64,000 nt of DNA from Anaerohalosphaeraceae bacterium (GTDB taxonomy: Bacteria; Planctomycetota; Phycisphaerae; Sedimentisphaerales; UBA12454), in the NCBI GenBank assembly GCA_021108375.1, contig JAIORA010000037.1, positions 85,118 through 149,117 of the forward strand, given 5' to 3'. Numbering within the stretch: position 1 is the stretch's first letter; every line of letters begins with the position of its first letter. Under the pieces are notes generated by a model. That model saw only the letters and a program-made list of their open reading frames with translations, made no database searches and was not told where the DNA came from. The position numbers and the translations under genes are program-made. Below are positions 52,873 through 63,886 of this stretch, one piece after another.

Positions 52873-53559
52873 CTAAAATTCTGCAACGTCAATTCCAACA
52901 CCGGGACTCATCGTAGCACTTATAGTGATATTTTTCATATAAGCACCCTTGGCCGAGCTGGGCCGCATCTTCTTCATCAGTCCTACAAAACTCTGAATGT
53001 TTTCAACCAGCTTGCTCTCTTCAAAGCTCTGCTTGCCAACGACAGCGTGAACATTGCCGCCCGGGTCGTTTTTGAACTCAACCTTACCAGCCGCAAAATC
53101 CTTGATAGCACTTACGATGTCTGCGGTAACAGTTCCATTTTTAGGCGAAGGCATTTTACCCTGCGGACCCAAAACTTTACCTAATCTACCGGCTTTTCCC
53201 ATAACTTTCGGCGCGGCAATCGCGACATCAAAGTCCATCCAGCCATCATTAATTTTTTTGATAAGGTCATCTGTGCCAGCCTCGATAGCGCCAGCCTCTT
53301 TGGCCTTTTCAATATCCGAATCCTCACAAAAGGCGATAACTTTTTTAGACTTACCAATACCGTGAGGCAGCGAAATCGCCCCGCGAATCAGTTGGTCTGC
53401 CTGACGAGGGTCTATCCCCAATTGCACTACACATTCGACGCTCTGGTCGAATTTGACTGCGGTAAAAGACTTGACCTTTGCAACCGCCTCTGCCACTGAC
53501 AGCGGGTCGTCCGCCAACTCCTTTACGGCATTTAAATACCGTTTGCTTCGTTTTGCCAT
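52873..53559 (-). CDS. rplA: 50S ribosomal protein L1
   Basis: VECVVQLGIDPRQADQLIRGAISLPHGIGKSKKV...GKVLGPQGKMPSPKNGTVT. Confidence 0.97.
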   Translation of the reverse strand: MAKRSKRYLNAVKELADDPLSVAEAVAKVKSFTAVKFDQSVECVVQLGIDPRQADQLIRGAISLPHGIGKSKKVIAFCEDSDIEKAKEAGAIEAGTDDLIKKINDGWMDFDVAIAAPKVMGKAGRLGKVLGPQGKMPSPKNGTVTADIVSAIKDFAAGKVEFKNDPGGNVHAVVGKQSFEESKLVENIQSFVGLMKKMRPSSAKGAYMKNITISATMSPGVGIDVAEF

Positions 53560-53690
53560 AATCTAATTCTCCGCGAAATTTTTTAATAAAACAGGCAACT
53601 TTTAAAACTTTGTTTATCGTTCAAAAGCAATTGTTTTTTAGTCGCCCGACATTTTCGCTCCCACTATCCAGCCGTGGTAAGCCTCTTTTT

Positions 53691-53730
53691 ACTGTTTTAC
53701 TGTTTTACTGTTTTACTGTTTTACTGTTTT
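53691..53730. repeat. 8-bp tandem repeat (ACTGTTTT)x5
   Basis: Five consecutive exact units between rplA and rplK. Confidence 0.95.
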
Positions 53731-53863
53731 ATTCAGCCCCTTGATAAATCAGGGGGTTGTTTGTCATTCCCGCGAAAGCGGGAATCCATTTTTTATAAAA
53801 CAGGTCTCGGCCGACAGGCCGAATCATTAACTCAAAACTAAAGACTCAAAACTCAAAACTCTT

Positions 53864-54292
53864 TTATCCTTCTACTTCAATTCCCATACTGCGAGCAGTG
53901 CCCTCAATCATCTTACCTGCCTGGTCGAGGTCAAAAGCGTTAAGGTCTTCCATCTTGCGCTCTGCAATCTTCCTGATTTGCTCTTTGGTAACCTTGCCGA
54001 CCTTTTCCTTATTTGGAACACCGCTACCCTTGGCAACACCTGCTTCCTGCTTGAGCAGGACAGCTGCCGGAGGACTCTTTACGATAAACTCAAAAGTTTT
54101 ATCAGCATAAACGGTTATTTCGATAGGAACTGTCAGGCCGTTAAGATCTTTAGTACGTTCGTTGAACTGCTGAACAAACTGGCCGATATTAACGCCGTGC
54201 TGGCCGAGAGCCGGGCCAATCGGAGGTGCTGGCGTTGCCTTACCACCCGGTGCCTGAAGTTTAATTTTACCTGTTATTTCTTTTGCCATCAC
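53864..54292 (-). CDS. rplK: 50S ribosomal protein L11
   Basis: [40 protein letters not shown]. Confidence 0.98.
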   Translation of the reverse strand: MMAKEITGKIKLQAPGGKATPAPPIGPALGQHGVNIGQFVQQFNERTKDLNGLTVPIEITVYADKTFEFIVKSPPAAVLLKQEAGVAKGSGVPNKEKVGKVTKEQIRKIAERKMEDLNAFDLDQAGKMIEGTARSMGIEVEG

Positions 54293-54349
54293 TTACCTCA
54301 AAAAAACGCCATCCACCAGGGGCGGATTCATAAGTTTTTACTTTTAACT

Positions 54350-54901
54350 TTATACTTTCTCTATCTGCCAGTATTCGATATCCAAAGGCGTATTCCTGCC
54401 GAATATCGATACGATGACGCGAACAATACCACGTTCGGAATCGATGGAATCTACATTGCCCTCATAATTCTCGAAAGCTCCCTCGCGAATTTTGACGACA
54501 TCGCCCTTGGCGAAGTCCACCTTTATATTTGCCGTAGCCTCATCTGAAGGCCTTTCAGCCTCGCTGAGCATCTTAGCCACATCTGTATCACGCATCGGGG
54601 TAGGCACGCCTTCGGTTCCAACAAAATCACCCACACCTGAGGTCTCTTTTATCAGAAACCATACCTTTTCATTTATAGTGCCGTTCTCTTCCGGCTCAAT
54701 TTCCATAAACACATAACCCGGATACAGTTTGCGTTTATGAACTCTCTGCTTGCCGCTGCGGATTCGCTTAACCTGCTCAACAGGAACCATAACTCTGCCG
54801 ACAAGTTCTTCATCAAGTCCAGCCAGTTTAATCTTACGCTCCAGCGTTTCCCTGACGCGCTCTTCCTTATTAGAGGCTACTCTTAAGACATACCAATACA
54901 T
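54350..54901 (-). CDS. nusG: Transcription termination/antitermination protein NusG
   Basis: MYWYVLRVASNKEERVRETLERKI...YPGYVFMEIE...FAKGDVVKIREGAFENYEGNV. Confidence 0.97.
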   Translation of the reverse strand: MYWYVLRVASNKEERVRETLERKIKLAGLDEELVGRVMVPVEQVKRIRSGKQRVHKRKLYPGYVFMEIEPEENGTINEKVWFLIKETSGVGDFVGTEGVPTPMRDTDVAKMLSEAERPSDEATANIKVDFAKGDVVKIREGAFENYEGNVDSIDSERGIVRVIVSIFGRNTPLDIEYWQIEKV

Positions 54902-54906
54902 ATAAT

Positions 54907-55311
54907 TTAGATTCCAACTACGTTAGTAAAGAACAAGTTAAACACCAGGTCAAACACGCCCAACAATACAGCCATCAGCATCACCACAACGATTACTACT
55001 GTCGTTGAAACCATTATTTCTTGTTTCGTGCTAAAACTGACTTTCTTAAGCTCACCCTCAGCCGCAATCAAAAAGTCCGCGACAGAAGGACGATTAACCA
55101 GCCAATAAACAAACAGGCCAAAAACCGAAAAAAGTCCCAGCGGAACAACAACCGAAACCCACAAACCGACCGCATCGTCGGTGTTGAGAGCCGACTGGAG
55201 TTTACCATAAAGACTCCAGCAGCCAATCGCTGCTATAACCGCAACAGAAACAGCACTATAGAGCCTGGTATTCTTGCCCTGACCCCATTTATATTTCTCT
55301 ATCAGCATCAA
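54907..55311 (-). CDS. secE: Protein translocase subunit SecE with extra N-terminal TM region
   Basis: AEGELKKVSFSTKQEIMVSTTVVIVVVMLMAVLLGVFDLVFNLFF; between nusG and tRNA-Trp. Confidence 0.92.
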   Translation of the reverse strand: MMLIEKYKWGQGKNTRLYSAVSVAVIAAIGCWSLYGKLQSALNTDDAVGLWVSVVVPLGLFSVFGLFVYWLVNRPSVADFLIAAEGELKKVSFSTKQEIMVSTTVVIVVVMLMAVLLGVFDLVFNLFFTNVVGI

Positions 55312-55392
55312 TAATCCCTATTTTAATAAAACAGCCATCGCCGACAGGCGATTCCTCAACTCAAAACTCACGACTCATAACTGTTTTCATAA

Positions 55393-55465
55393 CAGGCCAG
55401 GGAGGAGTTGAACCCCCAACCTTCGGTTTTGGAGACCGACGCTCTGCCAATTGAGCTACTGGCCT
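55393..55465 (-). tRNA. tRNA-Trp(CCA)
   Basis: AGGCCAGTAGCTCAATTGGCAGAGCGTCGGTCTCCAAAACCGAAGGTTGGGGGTTCAACTCCTCCCTGGCCTG folds as a cloverleaf. Confidence 0.96.
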
Positions 55466-55527
55466 ATGTCTTCCTGTTAACCGGCATCCAATTCAACTGG
55501 CGCCACAACCCGATTCTGCCGCTGAAG

Positions 55528-55695
55528 CTATTTACGCCTTATTTTATGCACAGTATGTTTGCGTTCCGACTTGCAGAACTTGCTAAGCTCGATTTTTGGA
55601 GTACCCTGAGCAACGCTGACTTCGGTACGATAATTGCGTTGTCCGCACTCTTTGCATTCCAACCAAACATATTCTCTTTTACTTGCCTTGGCCAT
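55528..55695 (-). CDS. rpmG: 50S ribosomal protein L33 (start revised)
   Basis: MAKASKREYVWLECKECGQRNYRTEVSVAQGTPKIELSKFCKSERKHTVHKIRRK. Confidence 0.93.
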   Translation of the reverse strand: MAKASKREYVWLECKECGQRNYRTEVSVAQGTPKIELSKFCKSERKHTVHKIRRK

Positions 55696-55793
55696 TTTAT
55701 CTATGTCCGTTAAAAAAAACATCAGCCCGGCAACAGTGGCTATTGAACAATCGCCAAAACCGCTGCTGCCGAACTGTTTTTGTATCAATTTAC

Positions 55794-57008
55794 TTACTCA
55801 AGCACCTTAATTACAACACCGGCACCAACCGTCCTGCCGCCCTCGCGGATAGCAAAACGAAGACCCTCTTCCATAGCGATAGGAGATATAATCTCAACTT
55901 CCATCGCAATGTTGTCGCCCGGCATACACATCTCTGCCGCCTTGCCTTCACGACTCTTGATTGCCAGCACCGAACCTGTAACGTCAGTTGTTCTAAAGTA
56001 AAACTGGGGTTTGTAACCTGCGAAGAAAGGCGAATGACGACCGCCCTCATCTTTACTGAGTACATAAACCTCGGCATCAAATTTGGTATGAGGAGTAATT
56101 GAGCCGGGCTTTGCAATGACCTGACCTCTTTCGAGTTCTTCTTTATCAACACCACGAAGAAGGATACCAACATTATCGCCGGCCTGACCTTCGTCAAGAA
56201 TCTTGTTGAACATTTCAACGCCGGTAACAACAGATTTGCGGGTCTCTTTGTTAAGACCGACCAATTCGATTTCTTCGCCGACTTTAACAATACCACGTTC
56301 AATTCTGCCCGTGCCAACTGTTCCACGACCCTTAATGCTGAACACGTCTTCGATTGGCATAAGGAATGGAAGGTCAACAGCACGTTCCGGAACCGGAATA
56401 TATTCATCAACAGCGGTCATTAATTCATCAATGCACTTGCACGCTTCTTCGTCTTTGCCTTCGCTGCTGAGAGCAGCAAGAGCCGAACCCTGAATGATTG
56501 GAATCTCATCGCCTGGGAACTCGTACTTATCCAGAAGTTCACGAATTTCCATCTCTACCAACTCGATAAGCTCAGGGTCATCAACCTGGTCAACTTTGTT
56601 CAGGAAAACAACCATCTTAGGTACGTTTACCTGACGAGCGAGCAGGATATGCTCACGAGTCTGGGGCATCGGGCCATCGCTTGCGGCGACAACGAGAATA
56701 GCACCATCCATCTGAGCAGCACCGGTAATCATATTTTTAACGTAGTCCGCGTGACCTGGGCAGTCAACGTGAGCATAATGACGATTCTCTGTCTCATACT
56801 CTACGTGAGCCGTATTGATTGTAATACCGCGTTCCTTTTCTTCCGGGGCATTGTCAATCTCGTCAAACTTTTTTACGTTACCACCGCCGGCCTTTTGTGC
56901 CAGACGCATCGTTATAGCAGCCGTAAGAGTAGTTTTACCATGGTCGATATGACCAATAGTACCAATATTAACATGCGGTTTCGTTCTCGAAAATACTTCC
57001 TTAGCCAT
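55794..57008 (-). CDS. tuf: Elongation factor Tu
   Basis: [33 protein letters not shown]; full length. Confidence 0.98.
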   Translation of the reverse strand: MAKEVFSRTKPHVNIGTIGHIDHGKTTLTAAITMRLAQKAGGGNVKKFDEIDNAPEEKERGITINTAHVEYETENRHYAHVDCPGHADYVKNMITGAAQMDGAILVVAASDGPMPQTREHILLARQVNVPKMVVFLNKVDQVDDPELIELVEMEIRELLDKYEFPGDEIPIIQGSALAALSSEGKDEEACKCIDELMTAVDEYIPVPERAVDLPFLMPIEDVFSIKGRGTVGTGRIERGIVKVGEEIELVGLNKETRKSVVTGVEMFNKILDEGQAGDNVGILLRGVDKEELERGQVIAKPGSITPHTKFDAEVYVLSKDEGGRHSPFFAGYKPQFYFRTTDVTGSVLAIKSREGKAAEMCMPGDNIAMEVEIISPIAMEEGLRFAIREGGRTVGAGVVIKVLE

Positions 57009-57151
57009 TCTGTAATAACCTCCAACTTGTCTTTTTATGGGTTAAAAACAATTATTTATGTTTATCCACAATTAAGCCGAAAACGCAAAACGGCTTTAAA
57101 CGGGTTTTACTGCCTGCAAAACGCTCACAAGCGAATTCTGATAGCAAACTC

Positions 57152-57223
<72 letters not shown>

Positions 57224-57432
57224 GAAAAATCAAAGGGTCTCTGCCCATAAAACCGATTCACATAAAAAAACACGCTCGGCTTTTCAGCAACTTTTCATCC
57301 CATTTAGGCCACACCCACATCGCATACATCGCCGCAGAGGGCGTAACAGCACTGAAAACAATGGTTCCAAACTCGCTCGACTAAAAATGCAAAGGGACTG
57401 TCTATACATTTCCCGCCGAAAACGAAAGGGCG

Positions 57433-57460
57433 AGTATAAGCAAACGTCTTGAAAATGCAA
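57433..57460 (-). promoter_or_regulatory. Candidate promoter for the tRNA-Thr-tuf-tRNA-Trp-secE-nusG operon
   Basis: Minus strand TTGCAT-16 nt-TATACT with A/T-tract (possible UP element) immediately upstream. Confidence 0.45.
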
Positions 57461-57632
57461 TGACTTAAAGCGAAAAAAATAAATTTTTTTACTTTTTTTT
57501 GAGATTTTTAACATTTTTGTCAAAAATCAGTACTGCCAACACCTTTTTTGCTCTCAACCACGACCAAATCGTCCGATAATCGCAGCTTTTTCAGCTTTAA
57601 AAGCCGAGCGACGTAAGTCGCCGGAATAGTTT

Positions 57633-58110
57633 AGCCCTGCCATTACTATGGCAGGGTTTATGTTTACGAATGGTTTACCCCTTTCCCATCGCCATTAGCC
57701 CCTGGCAACTTGTTTGCCGAGGTTGTTTTTAAACCCCGAAGGGGTTAAATAATAATAGCCCCGTGTGAGCGCAGCGAAACTCGGGGAAATGAAATCATCA
57801 CTCCACTCGACCCTGAAGGGGTCGAATAACCCATCAACACCGACTTTGTCATTTCGACCAGCGCGGAGAAATCTTTTAGTTAGCCCCACATTTACAAATG
57901 TGGGCTTCCCCTTTTTCGGCCGCAGGCCGAATATTTAGCCCCCAAGCCTGCTTGGGGGTTCGTGCCTGCGAATGGTTTACCCCACTCCCATCGCCATTAG
58001 CCCTTGGGTCTTGTCCCAGGGGTATCTGCATATTATTTATCCCGCTCATCACTATAAGGGGGTTGTTTGTCATTGCGAGGCCGTTAGGCCGTGGCAATCT
58101 ATTTTTTTAC
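57633..58110. repeat. Cluster of short hairpin repeats (AGCCC-stem-GGG type and others)
   Basis: CCCTGCCATTACTATGGCAGGG (57635-57656), CCCACATTTACAAATGTGGG (57885-57904), TTCGGCCGCAGGCCGAA, CCCCCAAGCCTGCTTGGGGG (57939-57958), plus CATTGCGAGGCCGTTAGGCCGTGGCAATC. Confidence 0.8.
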
Positions 58111-58256
58111 TTTTTTTAAAATCCGTGTAATCCGCGAAATCCGCGGTTAAAATAATCTGTGTTAATCCGTGTCTAATTAAATAAATCGGTCTCGGCCAAA
58201 GGCCGAATCCTTAACTCAAAACTAAGAACTCAAAACTCAAAACTCCCCCGCCCTTT

Positions 58257-59528
58257 TTACATCATATTATGTGGCTGGCCGGTACTTTCCAAAACGCTCT
58301 GCCAGAGCATCCCATCGGCATTTATGTTTTTCCTGTGCGTAACAGCCAGTCGGCTCGGAACATAGACAAACTTACTGTTCCACAAACTGGCAATCATTTC
58401 CGTTCGGCCGCTCATTGCCGCGTGAACCGCATTTTCAGCTAACTGGAAGCAGAACACCGAATCCTCGGCATTGGCAGGTACGCTGCGAATAGTATATGAG
58501 GGGTCGATATATTTTATACTGACAGGTTTATCTATTTTCCTGAATCGCTCTGTAATTTCGGATTTGAGAAACAGACCTATATCGCCGAGCTTTTTGTTAC
58601 CGCTTTTGTCACAACCGTCTGCTGTAACAAGTTCCTGACCTGCTCCTTCGGCTGTAACTACAACAACGTGGGATTTATTTTGCAGTCTCCGCTCTAAGGC
58701 TTTCAGAAATCCTTCAAGGGTAAACGGCACTTCGGGTATCAGAACAAAATTTGCATCGCCCGAGGCAATCGCCGCGTGCGCAGCGATAAAGCCGGAATCT
58801 CTGCCCATAAGTTTTATCAGGCCGATACCGTTTTGATACCCTTTGGCCTCCATATGCCCGGCACGAATAACCGACTCAGCCGCACTGACTGCCGTGCTGA
58901 AACCAAACGTCCGTTCGGTATATGCAATGTCGTTATCGATGGTTTTCGGAATTCCGACAACGCTGATATTGAGTTTGCGTTTTTCGATTTCTTTGGCAAT
59001 ATCAAGAGCACCTTTCTGCGTCCCATCACCGCCGATGGTAAAGAGAATATCGATTTCTCTTTTGACTAAATAATCAACAACGGCAGGCGAGTCCTGAGCA
59101 CCCCTCGATGAGCCGAGAATTGTTCCGCCATCACGGTGAATATCTTCAACAATATCAGGAATGAGAACAGTTGGCGGATGTCCGTTTTCCGGATTAAGTC
59201 CTGCATAACCAAACCGCACGCCCAGTATATTGCGAACGCCGTAACGATACCAGCTAACCATTACGATTGCGCGGATAACATCGTTAAGCCCCGGACACAA
59301 CCCACCGCAGGTTACTATCGCCATACGGGTTTGAGCAGGGTCAAAGAATATCTTTTCGCGCGGCCCGGACGATTCAAACGATGCTGGCTCGCTGCAATCC
59401 TTAGTGCAGTTCTTCACTCGCGGGTCAATGCAAATGCGTTCGTCGTCGGCAACGAATTTCATCTCCAATATCGGCGAATCGTATTTACATTCGCCCAGCG
59501 TTTTGATTAAATACTTATCGTTACTCAT
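58257..59528 (-). CDS. pfkA: 6-phosphofructokinase family protein
   Basis: TIGGDGTQKGALDIAKEIEKRKLNISVVGIPKTIDNDIAYTERTFGFSTAV...LMGRDSGFIAAHAA. Confidence 0.9.
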   Translation of the reverse strand: MSNDKYLIKTLGECKYDSPILEMKFVADDERICIDPRVKNCTKDCSEPASFESSGPREKIFFDPAQTRMAIVTCGGLCPGLNDVIRAIVMVSWYRYGVRNILGVRFGYAGLNPENGHPPTVLIPDIVEDIHRDGGTILGSSRGAQDSPAVVDYLVKREIDILFTIGGDGTQKGALDIAKEIEKRKLNISVVGIPKTIDNDIAYTERTFGFSTAVSAAESVIRAGHMEAKGYQNGIGLIKLMGRDSGFIAAHAAIASGDANFVLIPEVPFTLEGFLKALERRLQNKSHVVVVTAEGAGQELVTADGCDKSGNKKLGDIGLFLKSEITERFRKIDKPVSIKYIDPSYTIRSVPANAEDSVFCFQLAENAVHAAMSGRTEMIASLWNSKFVYVPSRLAVTHRKNINADGMLWQSVLESTGQPHNMM

Positions 59529-59559
59529 ACAAAAAAACCTCCTTGTAATTTACTATACT

Positions 59560-60357
59560 TTATACTGCCGCAATCGCGGTTTTGACTTCCTTCAAAAATG
59601 TTGATATTTCCGTAACGGCTTTGGCTGTATCGCCAGGATTTTTCTCGATAATTTTCACTAACCGCGAGCCGATTATAACGCCATCCGCTCCAGCCTTTGC
59701 AAGCTGAGTTGCGTGCTCAGCAGTACTAACACCAAACCCCACACAAACCGGAACATCGGTAACCGATTTTAGCTTTGCTACTAACGGCCGTACCATATCA
59801 GATAGTTCCTGCCTCCCGCCTGTAACCCCCAACAAAGAGACCGTATAAATGAAGCCGGTGGTCTTTGAAGCTATCAATTCTATTCGTTTCACTTCGGTGT
59901 TTGGCGTAACCATAAAGACGGTATCGAGTCCTGCGGCATTTATCGCCGGGGCTATCTCGTCAGCATCATCAATGCTCAAATCCGCAACCAAAACACTATT
60001 CACGCCGGCATTATGAAAATCTTCGTAAAACTTTTCCAGCCCGTATTGAAAGATAAGATTATAATACATCAGCAGGCCGATAGGAATATCCTTGTAGGCC
60101 TTAACCTTTTTTATAAATTCCAGTGCTTTGGCAACTGTTACTCCGTTATCCAGTGCGCGTATATCAGCTTTTTGGATGGTTGGCCCGTCAGCGATAGGGT
60201 CGGAAAACGCGATGCCCAGTTCGAGTACATCCGCTCCGCTATCGATGGCCGCTTTTACAATTTCAAAGGAGCTATCGATATCCGGGTCGCCTATCACAAA
60301 AAACGGTATAAGTGCTGCGTGTTTCAATTCCGAAAAAACCTGTTTATAAGTTCTCAT
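59560..60357 (-). CDS. trpA: Tryptophan synthase alpha chain
   Basis: ALIPFFVIGDPDIDSSFEIVKAAIDSGADVLELGIAFSDPIADGPTIQKA. Confidence 0.97.
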   Translation of the reverse strand: MRTYKQVFSELKHAALIPFFVIGDPDIDSSFEIVKAAIDSGADVLELGIAFSDPIADGPTIQKADIRALDNGVTVAKALEFIKKVKAYKDIPIGLLMYYNLIFQYGLEKFYEDFHNAGVNSVLVADLSIDDADEIAPAINAAGLDTVFMVTPNTEVKRIELIASKTTGFIYTVSLLGVTGGRQELSDMVRPLVAKLKSVTDVPVCVGFGVSTAEHATQLAKAGADGVIIGSRLVKIIEKNPGDTAKAVTEISTFLKEVKTAIAAV

Positions 60358-60394
60358 TTTTCAACCTTAAAATTTTTATATTTCGTTCACATCG

Positions 60395-60585
60395 CCATTA
60401 ACCCGCGGGTCTTGCCCTGCGGGTTGTCGTTAAGTTAGCCCCACATTTACAAATGTGGGGTTGCCCTTTTTCGGCCGCAGGTCGAATATTTAGCCCCCAA
60501 GCAGGCTTGGGGGTTCGTGCTTCCGAATGGTTTCTCGCATTAACACCGACTTTGTCATTTCGACCAACGCGGAGAAATCTCGTTT
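60395..60585. repeat. Hairpin-repeat mosaic between trpA and trpB
   Basis: CCCCACATTTACAAATGTGGGG (60439-60460) and CCCCCAAGCAGGCTTGGGGG (60494-60513), in the same order as the 57.9-kb cluster. Confidence 0.8.
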
Positions 60586-60913
60586 TTTATTTCAAACTCT
60601 TAACTCTTTAAATCAAATTGACTTGTTCAACTTCAGTTGAACTTATGCAGATGAACGAGAATTTTTGCAGATGCTTGCATCGTAAAAAAATTCAAGTGAA
60701 TATGCAAAAGTCAATTTTCTTTGTGTCCTCTGTGTTCTCTGTGGCTATTCGTTTTTTACTTTTTTTAATCTGCGTAATCCGCGAAATCCGCGGTTAAATA
60801 ATTCGTAAAAATCTGTGTTTATCAGTGTCCATCTGTGGTTAATTTTCTTTGTCATTTCGAGTCCCGATTCATCGGGATTCCTCAACTCAAAACTAAGAAC
60901 TCAAAACTCAAAA

Positions 60914-62104
60914 CTAAAGACTACTCTTCGCCGCGGCATTCTCACTTCTCTCTACTATCCCGACATCTTTATCGCCCCTGCCAGAAAGGTTAATCACAAC
61001 GACAGTATCCGCTGGCAGCTTACCTTTTTGCGCAAGCACATAGGCCAGCGCGTGCGAGCTTTCCAGTGCCGGCAAAATACCTTCGCATTTTGCAAACACG
61101 TTAAAAACATACAGCACCGCTTCGTCCTCAACCCCGACATACCGCACTCTGCCGCTGTCTTTCAGGAGGCAGTGTTCAGGCCCGACTCCCGGATAATCCA
61201 GCCCTGCCGAAATCGACTCGGTCTCAAGAATCTGACCGTCCTCATCCTGCATAAGGTACATTTTCGTTCCGTGCAAAACCCCAACTTTCCCCGCCACCAG
61301 TGGTGCCGCGTGTTTGCCGGTCGCAATCCCCCTGCCCGCAGGCTCTACGCCGATGATTTCGACATCTTCGTCATCTAAAAATGCGCTGAACAGGCCGATA
61401 GCATTACTTCCTCCGCCGACACAAGCCGTAATAACATCAGGCAAAGCCCCTATCTGCTCAAGACATTGCGCTCGCGCCTCGATACCGATAGGCGACTGAA
61501 AATGCCTGACAATAGTCGGATACGGGTGAGGCCCGCAGGCAGTCCCGAAAAGGTAAAAAGTATCTTCAACATTCGATGTCCAGTATCGCAACGCCTCATT
61601 TATCGCGTCTTTCAAAGTGCCCGTGCCATCGGCCACCGGAACAACCTCAGCCCCGCACAGCTTCATCTTATGCACGTTAACGCTCTGACGTTCAACATCG
61701 GTTACGCCCATAAAAATTTTCGTCTCCATCCCGAACAGCGCCCCTATCATCGCCGTCGCCAGCCCGTGCTGACCTGCACCTGTTTCAGCGATGAGTTTCG
61801 TCTTGCCCATAAACTTAGCGAGCAATCCCTGTCCCAGACAGTTATTTACCTTATGCGCTCCGCCGTGCAGCAAATCTTCCCGCTTGATATAGACTTTAAA
61901 TCCGACAAGCCTGCTGAACCGCTCCGCGTAAAATAAAGGCGTAGGCCGACCTGCGTAATTTTTATAAAGATTGTCTAATTCGGAAACAAACTTTTCGTCC
62001 TGATAATATTTGTAGAACGCCTCTTCCATTTCCTCAAGGGCCGGAATAAGCACTTCCGGAACGTAGAACCCGCCAAACTCGCCAAATCTTCCATCGTGTT
62101 TCAT
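60914..62104 (-). CDS. trpB: Tryptophan synthase beta chain
   Basis: [36 protein letters not shown]. Confidence 0.98.
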   Translation of the reverse strand: MKHDGRFGEFGGFYVPEVLIPALEEMEEAFYKYYQDEKFVSELDNLYKNYAGRPTPLFYAERFSRLVGFKVYIKREDLLHGGAHKVNNCLGQGLLAKFMGKTKLIAETGAGQHGLATAMIGALFGMETKIFMGVTDVERQSVNVHKMKLCGAEVVPVADGTGTLKDAINEALRYWTSNVEDTFYLFGTACGPHPYPTIVRHFQSPIGIEARAQCLEQIGALPDVITACVGGGSNAIGLFSAFLDDEDVEIIGVEPAGRGIATGKHAAPLVAGKVGVLHGTKMYLMQDEDGQILETESISAGLDYPGVGPEHCLLKDSGRVRYVGVEDEAVLYVFNVFAKCEGILPALESSHALAYVLAQKGKLPADTVVVINLSGRGDKDVGIVERSENAAAKSSL

Positions 62105-62153
62105 TTTATACCAATTCTAATTAACAAATTTAGGGTAGCTCTATAACTCAAAA

Positions 62154-62789
62154 CTACCCTGTTATGCTCCTGATTTTATCGAACAACTCTTTCATTTTCT
62201 TATGGTCTTTTTTACCTGGACTCGATTCTATTCCACTGCATACATCAAGCCCGTAAAAGCCGTGTCCAAGTGCCTCAGCAACATTTTCGGGATTGATTCC
62301 GCCCGCCAGAAAGGTCCTGCCAAAAACGTGTCCGGTAAGGTTTGGCAGAGTATTCCAATCAAACCTTTGGCCGGTACCTCCGTAAAGCTCAGGATGATAG
62401 GCATCAAGCAAAAGGGCATCGACCGCAAAATTGCGGGCATATTCAATATCCCGCACATCCCGCACGCGTACTGCCTTTATAATCTGTGCTGGCAGCCAGT
62501 TCAAAGCCAGGCAAAAACCCGGGCTTTCATCCCCGTGCAGTTGAACCCAATCCAGATGCAACCCGCTGGATATTTTGTGTACTTCTTCGGACTCGGCATT
62601 AACAAAAAGCCCAACCAAATCGACATATGCGGGCAGCTTATTGATAATTTTTTCGGCATTTTCCGGCTTTATATATCGCGGACTTTCGCTGTAGAAGTTA
62701 AACCCCAAAAGGTCTGCCCCGCATTCAACTGCCCAGGCCGCGTCTTCAGCGTTAGTTATCCCGCAAATTTTAATTTTCACTGTTGCCAT
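62154..62789 (-). CDS. trpF: Phosphoribosylanthranilate isomerase
   Basis: KIKICGITNAEDAAWAVECGADLLGFNFYSESPRYI...QLHGDE. Confidence 0.96.
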   Translation of the reverse strand: MATVKIKICGITNAEDAAWAVECGADLLGFNFYSESPRYIKPENAEKIINKLPAYVDLVGLFVNAESEEVHKISSGLHLDWVQLHGDESPGFCLALNWLPAQIIKAVRVRDVRDIEYARNFAVDALLLDAYHPELYGGTGQRFDWNTLPNLTGHVFGRTFLAGGINPENVAEALGHGFYGLDVCSGIESSPGKKDHKKMKELFDKIRSITG

Positions 62790-62810
62790 TTTTCACCAAT
62801 CATACTACTT

Positions 62811-63839
62811 CTATCCCCTATCCCCTGAATTCGTTATTTCAATCATCTTTTTCATACACTCTATCGCCGAGCCGCCATCAACAGACTCGCTGGCTTTCTT
62901 AAAGCCCTCCTGCATATCATCCGTTATTCCCGCAACCACAATCGCCGCGGCAGCGTTAAGCAAAACCACATCTCTCGCAGGGCCTTTATTTTTGCCGCTA
63001 AGTACATCCTTGACTGTCGTAGCGTTATGTCCGGCACTGCCTCCGATGAGTTCGCTCGCCGCCGGAGCAGTTATACCGAACTCCACAGGGTCTATTTCGT
63101 AAGATGTCTTCTTGTTATCCCTGATTTCAACAACCGACGTTTTTGAAGTAATACTGATTTCGTCAAGCCCGTTTCCGTGAACAACCATCGCGCGTTTTGA
63201 GCCGAGAATATTGAGCGTATCCGCAATCCTGTCCAGCAGAGCAATATCCGCAACCCCCATAACCTGAGCGTTCGCCCCGGCCGGATTCGCCATCGGCCCA
63301 AGCAGATTAAAAGCTGTTCTGAAATCGAGACTCTTTCTGATAGGCTGAACAAATTTCATCGCCGGATGGTGCATCGGAGCGAACATAAATCCTATGCGAG
63401 CCTTCCGAATCGACTCGGCCACAACTTTCGGCCCGCAATCGATTTTCACACCCATCGCCTCCAGCACATCCGCCGAGCCGCACTTGCTCGTTATACCTCT
63501 ATTGCCGTGCTTTGCAACATATGCCCCCGCCCCCGCCGCCACAAACGCCGCAGCGGTTGATATATTAAAAGTTTTCAACGGTGCACCGCCGGTTCCACAG
63601 GTATCTATGAGGTTATCGATTCCGACTTCCACCTTCACCGCGTGGTCTCTAAGCGATTGTGCCAGCCCTGCAAACTCGCTCGGCACAGCCGTCTTCATCC
63701 GCATCGCCGCCAGAAATGCAGCTATCTGCACATCCGCTACTTCGCCTGCAAAGACAACATCGAGCAGTGCTTTGGCCTGTTCATAGCTAAGGTCGCCTCC
63801 ATCGAGTAGTATTTCCAGATATTCGGTTATTTTCGCCAT
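62811..63839 (-). CDS. trpD: Anthranilate phosphoribosyltransferase
   Basis: DTCGTGGAPLKTFNISTAAAFVAAGAGAYVAKHGNRGITSKCGSADVLEAMGV. Confidence 0.97.
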   Translation of the reverse strand: MAKITEYLEILLDGGDLSYEQAKALLDVVFAGEVADVQIAAFLAAMRMKTAVPSEFAGLAQSLRDHAVKVEVGIDNLIDTCGTGGAPLKTFNISTAAAFVAAGAGAYVAKHGNRGITSKCGSADVLEAMGVKIDCGPKVVAESIRKARIGFMFAPMHHPAMKFVQPIRKSLDFRTAFNLLGPMANPAGANAQVMGVADIALLDRIADTLNILGSKRAMVVHGNGLDEISITSKTSVVEIRDNKKTSYEIDPVEFGITAPAASELIGGSAGHNATTVKDVLSGKNKGPARDVVLLNAAAAIVVAGITDDMQEGFKKASESVDGGSAIECMKKMIEITNSGDRG

Positions 63840-63886
63840 CGTAATTTCTCCTTTATCGTAATATCTATCCCGCTAACATCGCCATT

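Noticed and set aside
53691-53730. CRISPR array
   Set aside because: Contiguous 8-bp units without spacers; a simple tandem repeat. No cas genes in the window.
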